In this document: in pieces, positions 55,682 through 64,000 of the stretch
How the letters are laid out: every line of letters begins with the position of its first letter
Position numbering within the stretch: position 1 is the stretch's first letter
DNA from: Euclidia mi
Taxonomy: Eukaryota; Arthropoda; Insecta; Lepidoptera; Erebidae
DNA length: 64,000 nt
Assembly: GCA_944739405.2 (NCBI GenBank)
Contig: OX123182.2
Span: forward strand, 107,177,279-107,241,278
Reading direction: 5' to 3'
Position numbers and translations under genes: made by a program
Notes under the pieces: model-generated
What the model was told of the DNA's origin: nothing
What the model saw: only the letters and a program-made list of their open reading frames with translations
Database searches by the model: none

Positions 55682-57425
55682 TTAGTGCAGACGTGCCCCG
55701 CGACGTGACAGAGCACTCGCATGACACTCTGACTCGTCTGCATCAAGTGACAGAAGCGGAGACGCCATACTCCCGACGGCGCAAGTACTGCGCCGCGCAG
55801 CGCCTCTAACGCCCGCAGACTAAGCGCCAACCTCCGCCCACCAACGGCAAAGCCATGCTCCAATCCACTGCACGCCACAGCCACAACGCAAAGGATTACC
55901 CGCCACCACAAGACCACCTATGGAGCATATGGATTTCTTGAATGTACATCTTTTTAAAGTCGCAGCGCCAACGCACGCTGCTCGGCGCCGCAAACGCATG
56001 CGCAGTCACATGCCGTACAGACGCGCCACGCACCTCCAATACACGCAGCTTCGGTGCTCGCAAACCACTAAGTTGCGAGTCTAACACGTGCTCACGTATA
56101 TGCACCTCTAATGACTCCAGACCCAGCGTACAGGCCGCTATATCAGCCAAGGTCACCTCATTCTGACCAGTGATGGTGGGTGACTCGAGCATCACCGCAC
56201 GCAATGACAACAGAGGACGAAATGCTGGGGGCTCGATTGTTTCGAGGTAGTGTAAATTATCCATCCGTAGTCGCAGCAGCCGATAAAGTCCTTCAAATGA
56301 CGCACGGGAAACGCGCACTATGGGATTGTGTGACATGTCAAGCGTTGTGAGTCTCGGTAGCGATACCCACATGGCTGGCTGTAATGACGTAAATCTATTC
56401 CTTGCAAGTGCTAACACTCTTAAATTACCCAGACGCCTTACTTCTCCCTCACGGTACGATGAGATGTGATTGCTACTCCGTGAGGTTAGCGAGTGGCAAG
56501 TGCGGCACTGCTTTCAGGCCGGTACCAGCTAGCGCCAGACGCCGCCGACGTGGCACATTGTGGAAAAGCTTTTTAAAATTAGTTTTGATGACGTTGTGGG
56601 ATAAATTAAGACGACGCAAGCGAGACAGCCCAGCGAATGTGTTGTGAGAGACAACAGTAAGCGCATTTCGCGTTAGGCTGAGTTTGTGCAGGAAGGCAAT
56701 CGCATGGAATATCGCTGCGTCCAGGGCACTCGAGATGGTTGCGCGCCGACTCAAGACGTTGGAGCGTAATGCCAACCTGTGCTAGAGCGCCGCTTGGAAA
56801 GATGGCGAACTGATTATCACTGACGTCAAGGTGTTCCAATACTGTATTCTTGAAGCAGTCACTACCCAACGCACGTAGTATGTTGTTGTTTAGTCGTAAA
56901 TGTCGCAGGCGACGCATGCTGTGCAACTGTTCTACTGATAGCTGCGCTAATCTATTATGTGACAAATCTAGGATTTGCAGCGCACTCATGTCAGCGAACG
57001 CGCGTCGCTTCACAGCGCTGATGTTGTTGTCACGCAGGTTAAATACTTCGAGGTATGACAGGGCACTGAACAATAAGTAGTCGATGTGTGTCAAGCGGTT
57101 ATTCGATAAAATTATTTGTCGCAGAGACATTCCCAGGGAATCAAAAAATCTTTCGATAAGTTTTCCAGTAGATTGTGCAACAGGTCTAGAATATTTATGA
57201 GGACCGCCGAGCGACGTTATTTTATTATAACTAACGTTCACTGATAAATTAGTTTCCTCGTTCGACACGTACTGGAAATACTCTGTTGAAAATTCTACCA
57301 GGCGGTTGTCCTGTAGATTCAATACCTCCAATTTAGGTAGACGAAAAAATGCCCGCTCGCCAATATACTCGAGCGTATTGCCTGCTAGGTTCAAATAGGC
57401 CAAACGCTTCCATACGTAACATATT
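55682..57425 (-). pseudogene. Chaoptin-like leucine-rich-repeat protein, C-terminal part, frameshifted
   Basis: The minus-strand reading from about 57425 gives many 24-residue LRRs (LAYLNLAGNTLEYIGERAFF, LEVFNLRDNNISAVKRRAFA, LQILDLSHNRLAQLS and so on). It ends in an LRR C-terminal cap, AGNPLRCGCGVQWIGAWL, and LDADESECHASALS before a TAA at 55682-55684. The frame shifts near 56725 (a GGG run), near 56475 and near 55930, and a TAG interrupts the cap. No signal peptide or N-terminal exon was found upstream. The pattern fits chaoptin-like cell-surface adhesion proteins of insects; the match is by LRR style, not a search. It is either a pseudogene or a gene with assembly indels. Confidence 0.7.
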
Positions 57426-58293
57426 TATAGTTACGCACTTCGGGGTGCCCGTTACCGGAACCCTCTGTTTTATGTATTCTATTGTAGTCGTCAAGCCTAA
57501 TATTTACAGTCTAAATAGACTAAAATAAACACAAAAAGAAACCATAGCAACTGATTACTTTGTACCATTATGGTATTTATAGCTACAGGAAAGTCGAGGA
57601 AAACTCACTGTTCTTATAAAGACGAGAACGAGAGCAATAGGACGAATGCGAGCTACGCAATTCTCTAATTATAAATAAATAAAAAAAAACAAGTAGCGTC
57701 ATTTCATTCCGTCGCCGTCGCAGCACTCGTAACATAAACTTGAAACCCGAATAAAAATGATACGAATTTAACAAAATTGTACTAATGTACATTTAGAGAA
57801 ATGAAAAGTTAAACAGCGTTATGTTGCGGCGTGAGATGTAGGTGGAGACTACGCATGCCTTGCTATGCGATGAGTAGAACTGCTTTTGCACACAAATGAG
57901 AAGATAGACATGCAGATTATTATAAATATTGGCATGAATATGTTGTGATTGTTACTGCGAGAGGGTCTCCGAACCAAACTGAGGGTTTAAATTGTTAATT
58001 ATCAAACATACAAGCATCGCGAAAAACTAAACTTCATATCTGAGAGTTTCATAATGGTCTCGGCCGACATGTGAAGACCGCTAACCCGCACTTGGCCAGC
58101 GTAATAGACTATGTCCTAACTCTTCTCATAACAACAGGAAGCCTACACAGCAGTCAAACAGATTACAAAGAACGATGACGATGATGATGTTATTATTACT
58201 GAAAAGTTTTTGAAGTAACAGTAAACAAGCTTTAAACATTTTAGCATAAACTAAACTGGAAATGTAATAAAAATATTTGTACATTTTTTTTTT
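57426..58293. other. Non-coding stretch, nothing recognised
   Basis: AT-rich; no upstream exon of the LRR gene with a signal peptide could be found. Confidence 0.4.
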
Positions 58294-58490
58294 GTAGACT
58301 CACGCCTGTATACCCGAAGGGGTAGGCAGAGGTGTAATATTACACCCACATTTCGCCATGTTTTTAATTCCGACGTAATAGGGGGCGAGCCTATTGCCGT
58401 TACCGGGCACATCACCAGACTCCGAGCTGCTATGCGACCTCCGATCAGTAATCGCATACACTATCCACTGGACCACGGTGGCAGTCCAGG
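58294..58490 (-). mobile_element. tRNA-derived SINE family S4, copy 2
   Basis: On the minus strand the head CCACCGTGGTCCAGTGGATAG supplies box A. The body has CGGAGTCTGGTGATGTGCCC and GGCAATAGGCTCGCCCCC as in the 28.7 kb copy and ends at TATACAGGCGTGAGTC plus an A-rich run. Confidence 0.7.
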
Positions 58491-60062
58491 AAATTGTACA
58501 TTGTTAAAATACCAATAACCAATAGAGGAATAAAAAAATGATAAATATTTTGAAAGGTAAGTTGTGATGTACGTTACACATAGTAACTAACATTCTGCAC
58601 GTGCCCAAAACCATTGCAACCTACTGAAGTGTCAAGTGTCAAATCACACAAAGGGAGTTTACCTACATACATATAAAAAATATCGTTATGTTGATAATGT
58701 GAATAACATTTGAAAATTATTGACTAATTTAAAAGTAACATTTAAATATTGACTAATTTGTATTTTTCCTTAAGCACATTGCCCTTGATTTAAGTTTCAC
58801 AGTTATCAACGAATTAGTCTGCCGCTTATTATATTTCATCGTATATTGTCTGTTATTGCTTTGTAAATAATGATTTGACAACCGCCAATCTCAACTACAC
58901 ATAACAACAGATTTGACAGAAAAAGCCAATTTCTGTGTTCCTGTTCCTCGGAGTGAATGCCATCTAACCGCCCGCAACCCGAAATTCCATTCTTTTTTTT
59001 TTTTCTGCCGAACAAATTGACTCCATGCTGCCTGATGTTAAGCAGTCATAGAAGTCCCATAGTGATGGCCATCAACCCAGCAGCCAGCATGGCAGCATGG
59101 CATTATAGCTTACAATATCGTCAGTATATTCTAGTAGAGGTACCAACGTGGCCAAGTATACATTAATAGTTCAATACAACGATTCTGAACGAAAATGAAC
59201 GTCTGTGTTAAAATACTGAAAAAAGTACATCAGCATTCTACGTCTTGAAACAAACACCATAAAAGCAGAGCAAACCAAATGTATATACTGAAATAATTAA
59301 TATTCCATATTAAACCCTATCATCGTTTACGCGACGTGATCTTGATCGATTAAATTTCCGCACGATTCTACGACATAGGTTTTTTTATTTTAACACTAGT
59401 TTATTTCGATTGAGTCATGGAATATTTTGTATATTTTAGGGATAAGTATGTATTTTATTACTATTTATTACAATTAAAAAATACTACAGCATATAGCAAG
59501 ATAGTTAAGTAAAGCCTTTTATAGTAAGATTGCAAGAGTATTGTTGACGTCTGTGTTCATTAGATGGCGCCACCAGTTTGCCTTACCATATTCTAAGGGT
59601 TACCTCAGATCAGAACAATAAAGTTATTATTATTAGGTTTTTAAGCAACTATTTCTATACTATTATTAATATACAAAACTGTTTGGTTGGCTATTGCCAA
59701 TCGTGAATATTTCCTTGTTTAATTTGGATTTTTATGACTACCTTTCGTTAAGTGTTTGCATTGCTAGATAGACAAGACAAAAAGTCGTAACGGAGAAAGA
59801 GGATTGGTTAGGGACATGACGGTAACTATGCAGGTATCTCTTAACGGCACGTTACGTTAAAGGTATTATTTGCAGAGGCGGCTCCAGGCTATTATTTCGA
59901 TGGATGGCACATTTTGATTTTGGAGTGGGCGTTCTGGAGTGGGCTTGATCCTGTCTGTGTTAATATGGAACTTAAGCAAGGCATCCCTATGGATTATTAT
60001 TCATTAATCCTTAAAGAAAGGCAAATTTCTTCGTGTACAAGTTCGACTTGCGCTTAGGCTCT
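58491..60062. other. Non-coding stretch with one retroposon-like tail
   Basis: 59550-59640 (ATTAGATGGCGCCACCAGTT, then AATAAAGTTATTATTATTAG) looks like a LINE tail ending in ATT repeats. The rest shows nothing. Confidence 0.4.
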
Positions 60063-60390
60063 GCGCCCAGATAACAATATCAAGTTTACAAACTTGCAGC
60101 AAGTTTAAATCAAACTTTCTAGTTTGACTGTGACAAACTTACATGATGTTTGTTTTTTCAAAGAATTTAGATGAAGACGAGCACAGGTTGGTGGTCCGAC
60201 AACAGCTCGTCGTCGAGCATCTCTTGCTGTATCAAGGAAGAGCTCGAGCACCTCCTAGATACAGCAGGAGGTGCATTAATATATTTATACATTTGAAAAA
60301 CAAAATTCATGCAAGTTTGTCACAGTTAAACAAGAAAGTTTGATTTAAACTTGCTGCAAGTTTGTAAACTTGATATTGTTATCTGGGCGC
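60063..60390. mobile_element. Foldback MITE with ~100-bp inverted ends
   Basis: The first 58 bases (GCGCCCAGATAACAATATCA and on) are repeated exactly, inverted, at the right end. Similarity continues to about 100 bp with a few mismatches. The arms are rich in AAGTTT/AAACTT motifs. A 9-bp stem GCACCTCCT/AGGAGGTGC lies at 60247-60273. The flanking GCGC is its own complement, so a GCGC duplication is possible but cannot be proven. No transposase. Confidence 0.8.
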
Positions 60391-60451
60391 GAACGAACCA
60401 CTGACCACCGCCACCAGTCGCGGTGGCTATCGACAAACTCTTTATATGATA

Positions 60452-61564
60452 TTAGTACATTTTGTATGAAGACGGCGCATGAATCACGGCCATTACCGAC
60501 AAATTCTTGACTTTGTCCTGTATGTGAAGTATGGTGCCATCAAAGACAATATCAGGGAGCTGCGACCAGTTAACTTTTGACACCAATTTGGGGCTACCAA
60601 CAATAGTGACCTGCGTTTTAATAGGATTAACTTTCAGCCCAAATGATTTGCTCCAACTGCAAATTTGTGCCAGGTCACTATTAATTACATTAATTGACTG
60701 TATTATCTGCGCTAATGGTGACTGCGTATAAATCTGGAGATCATCTGCATAAAGGTGGTAGGAAGAGCGAAGATTGTTAGAGATAGAATTTATAAAAATT
60801 GCGAAGAGTAATGGAGACAACACGCCACCCTGGGGCACACCAACAGTTATGTTACACCAAGAAGAAAATGTATCCTCAATGCGAATACGCTGTCGGCGGC
60901 CACACAGGTAACTACGAAGCCAAATAATCACTGTTGAAGATATGTTAAGAGAGCAAAGAACACCAACTAGAATCTCAAAGTCCACTGTATTGAAGGCGTT
61001 ACTGAAATCTAACAATGCAAGGATAGTGAGCTTTCCGCCTTCCATACCGGACCTGATGTCATCCGTAATATTGACAAGGGATGTGATTGTACTATGACCT
61101 GGGCGGAAATCAGATTGGAAGGGATTAAGGAGATTATTTCTGCAGAGGAATGAATTAATTTGGTCATGGACGAGGCGTTTGAGGACTTTGGATAGGAATG
61201 GTAGTATGGAGATGGGACGATAGTCGGCAAAGGATGAGGGATGACAGGTTTTTGGTATAGGAGTAATTTGGGCGTCCTTTTATATCGATGGAAATACCAT
61301 ACTGGACAAGGAGTGATTAAGGATGTGGGAAATTATGGGTAGGATTATATCGAGGATAGGAAGGAGCATATTACGGCTGACACAGTCACTACCAACTGCG
61401 CTGGAAGTGATTGAGATTATGCTCTTCTTAACATCACAATCAGAGACTTGATTAAAGACAAAAGGTGAATAACTAGGGGTTGGCAGAGATGAAAGATAGT
61501 CAATTGAGTGTGCCTTAGTAGTCCTGTCAAAATTGGACGAGGCAGAGAAATGATGATTAAGCAA
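60452..61564 (-). pseudogene. CR1-like LINE reverse transcriptase, frameshifted
   Basis: Blocks seen on the minus strand: ISHILNHSLSSMVFPSI (61280-61320), a shifted middle part (61230-61009), then LALLDFSNAFNTVDF, VGVPQGGVLSPLLFAIFIN and the catalytic YADD at 60740-60751. The frame ends soon after KVKNL, so the thumb and C-terminal region are missing. At least two frameshifts separate the blocks. The order continues from the endonuclease upstream. The LINE fragment at 50.7-51.6 kb carries the C-terminal part of apparently the same family. Confidence 0.82.
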
Positions 61565-61763
61565 ATCAATATTGAGGTCTTTAGGATTGATGCCTTGACG
61601 GGATTTGCCTACCCTATTTGGTCTTTAGAAATTTCCAAACTTTTGCTGGATCTCCGTTTTTTACAGAATCGTGGATATGTTGGCGTTGTGCGTCCCTACA
61701 CACCTTATTGCAGTGATTCCTAATCTGGACATACTGTTGCAAGTTATGTGCTTCAGGCCTAAT

Positions 61764-62867
61764 TTAGTACCTAAATTTAGCTGCCGCTTTTTTACGTATA
61801 AGCTGTTTTATATTGTCGGTGAACCACGGAGAGGGAGGATGTTTGATTTTCACAGGACGAATTGGCGCATGCTTATCATAAAGTTTTATTATTTGATTGG
61901 TGAAGATATCAACATTATCATCAACTGATTCATTGTGAGTAAGTGAAGTCCAGTCTACATCACTTGCATCTTTACGTAAGCTATCAATGTTCATGCCAGC
62001 AAAATTGCGCTGCATAAGCATTTTAGCCTTACTCTTAGGTGGACGGATTATATAAAGATATAAAATATAGTATGACATAAAGAGAAGGTCGAGATAGGAG
62101 AACATGTCTGCTGGGTATTGCCCATGCACAGAAACATGTTCTCTTAAAGAGACCATGATAAGGTCAGAAAGTGAAGGATTAGAGTTTGGAAAATGATGAG
62201 TAGTGTTCGAAGGCAATATTGACAAGTTACAGGCAGTGGAAGTGGAAAGAAGAGAAGAAGAGCGGGCATCCTTCTTGAGCAAGCAAGTATTAAAATCACC
62301 CATTATGATTGTGTGACTGTAAGAGGGCATAAGATTGACCAATAAGGTTTCGAAACTCTGGAAGTAATCTATACGTAGGGAAAGACAATAATATACGCCG
62401 AGCAGGACCTTAGTGTGGTTTAGTATAACTTCGAGAAATAAGTGTTCACCGGCGTTCGGTGGCGGTGGCTGTGCAGACATACTAACATTTGTATAGGAGA
62501 TATGTGAGCGTAGATATATGGCGACGCCACCACCGCCCCCAACCGCTCGATCATTTCTAATGAGTTGAAAATCGGGTAGGGAATATGAAGTAGAGGGGAG
62601 GCAAGGCTTAAGCCATGACTCAGAAACAAGGATAGCATGAATATTCTTACAGTCAAGATTGGCCAGCATATCAGGGAAATGTGCCGGTATGCTTTGGGCA
62701 TTGATATGAACAGCATTAAAATTTTTGGGTACATGAGAAAACTGAGAATTGAAAATACCTACTGAGTTTTCGAAATCAAGCATTGAGATTAGCACCTTGT
62801 AACTACGGATATAATCGATAGATGTTATGCCCTGACATGCTATTAAATAAATATTATAAATAAACAA
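61764..62867 (-). pseudogene. CR1-like LINE APE endonuclease domain
   Basis: An open frame of 367 codons. VHINAQSIPAHF gives the conserved Asn, VSESWLKP the catalytic Glu and MGDFNTCLL the Asp and Asn. In the last conserved block, where APE-type endonucleases have an Asp-His pair, the sequence is SYLDLL, with Leu (CTC) in the place of the expected His. This would probably abolish nicking. The C-terminal linker PSPWFTDNIKQLIRKK leads to the RT. The frame is long and open despite the lost residue, so inactivation may be recent. Confidence 0.8.
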
Positions 62868-64000
62868 CCTCCCAGAAGATATAAAATCCCTAGGTCAGAA
62901 CTAAATTTAAATTAGATCATACGCAATATACAGGATATAGGTACTTCGTTTCAGCAGTGCTAACTTTAGTGTGACATAATATTTTCCACTTGAGTGCTAG
63001 AAGTTATGCCACAATGCAGGCGTTTATACTTTTTAAAATCTTGCAGATTTATATTGCACTTGAAGATATGGACCCAGCTTTAATTTTATTATATAATATT
63101 CTGCTTTGTTGTACTCGTATTCTATCCTTACTTTAAATCGTATTCATATTACGAAATGACTATGTAATACGACCTAATAAGCGCGTTTACGGTTAAAGTT
63201 CCACTGATATCCTCGCTCAAATGTGTTAGAAAGCTTTGTAGGTCGTTAAGTTTCAGTACCTATGTATTAATATTATGTTCTGTTTAAGAAATCAGAAAGC
63301 AGATCTTAATAATAACTACTGCGAAATAAAATAAAAAATGAGAAGCGCGCTTCGATGACCAAAGGACCCAATATGTATCTAAGTGGCTCTATCTCGCAAG
63401 AGGGTTAGAGGGGGCGGAATCACTCATAATTATTGGCTAGCATATTCCTAGAAAGAAGATTTCCGTCCCTAGGGCTGACAACATGTTGGCAAACTGGACT
63501 TTAAAAATAAGTTCTGCGAAAAGAAGCGATCTTTACAAATATTTCTTCTGGTGTTCGTCAAAGGCAGATGTATTTAATATTCCAGAAATTACAATTTTAT
63601 TAGAAAAGTTTATTTGGTGGAAATCAGTTGGGCACGAGTTTGTTGTCCGGGCGGATAATAGCGGACATTTACGTGGCACTTTCTTAATTTACGACCGCAT
63701 TGCTATTCAGTTAACTGGGGGCAGGACGCGGTATATTTTAAAACGACTGTCAATATAAACTCCATTATCAGTCGGCATATTATTTATCCGCGGGATGAGC
63801 GTCCAATCCACATTCGAAACGCCTTAAAACTTTATTTTTATTTAAGATCGTAAAGAACAAAAGGAAATTGTAAGCCTATAATGCAAATGCAAATAAATTC
63901 TATTCAAATGTACTTAAGCGATATACTTAGTCAAATAGATTTTTTCCCCGGACAAAAAAATTAATATCTGGAAGTTGTGTCGGCGCGGCGCTACCGCTGC
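62868..64000. other. Non-coding stretch, one unassigned small frame
   Basis: A 91-codon frame at 63483-63758 (plus) starts MLANWTLKISSAK and contains a WW-rich stretch, but no domain is recognisable. Otherwise no feature was seen. Confidence 0.35.

Noticed and set aside
63483..63758. 91-codon frame on the plus strand
   Set aside because: No domain, no splice or promoter context; listed only within the non-coding stretch.

Overview
This is insect genomic DNA, most probably from a moth or butterfly. The evidence is AT-rich background full of Lepidoptera-type interspersed repeats: tRNA-headed SINEs, (GAT)n-tailed RTE-like retroposons, repeats ending in a GTCTGTCAGTCAGTCAGTAA block, Jockey/CR1-like LINEs and a Gypsy-group element primed by a tRNA-Ser-like site. 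No intact host protein gene was recognised. The only convincing host-derived coding sequence is a broken, chaoptin-like leucine-rich-repeat gene (55.7-57.4 kb, minus). One weak candidate exon lies at 29.2-29.4 kb.

Layout: 0-6.2 kb holds a decayed errantivirus-like LTR element (minus) with env, integrase, RT/RNase H, protease, gag, primer-binding site and a putative 5' LTR; its 3' end lies outside the window. 6.3-31.2 kb is mostly non-coding, with LINE and SINE copies, an isolated LINE ORF1 fragment between 99-bp direct repeats, a tRNA-Ala-like pseudogene and two PIF/Harbinger-like MITEs. 31.6-33.7 kb is a tandem array of a ~111-bp unit split by a 977-bp DNA transposon, next to the tail of a Helitron helicase (34.1-34.3 kb). 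35.5-40.4 kb is a nearly full-length LINE (minus). 43.4-45.1 kb is another LINE with a SINE in its 3' region. 46.5-53.2 kb holds three copies of a GC-rich ~600-bp poly(A) retroposon, plus a retroelement with a restriction-like endonuclease motif that is interrupted by a second LINE. 53.8-55.1 kb has two MITEs, 60.1-60.4 kb a foldback MITE, and 60.4-62.9 kb a decayed LINE with endonuclease and RT.

Most interesting observation: all three GC-rich retroposons begin, directly after perfect 11-17 bp target-site duplications, with a segment that can be drawn as an HDV-like self-cleaving ribozyme (P1, P2, P3, P4 and an invariant GAAGCTAAG strand in the J4/2 position). Differences between copies keep the P2 and P4 pairings. 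Such ribozymes are known at the 5' ends of several non-LTR retrotransposons; here one seems to head a short element without a conserved reading frame.

The genes do not form a host pathway. The relations that matter are between parasites: autonomous LINEs and the SINEs that share their tails, and insertions nested in older elements. Coordinates of repeat edges are by eye and uncertain by several bases unless a target-site duplication is given.
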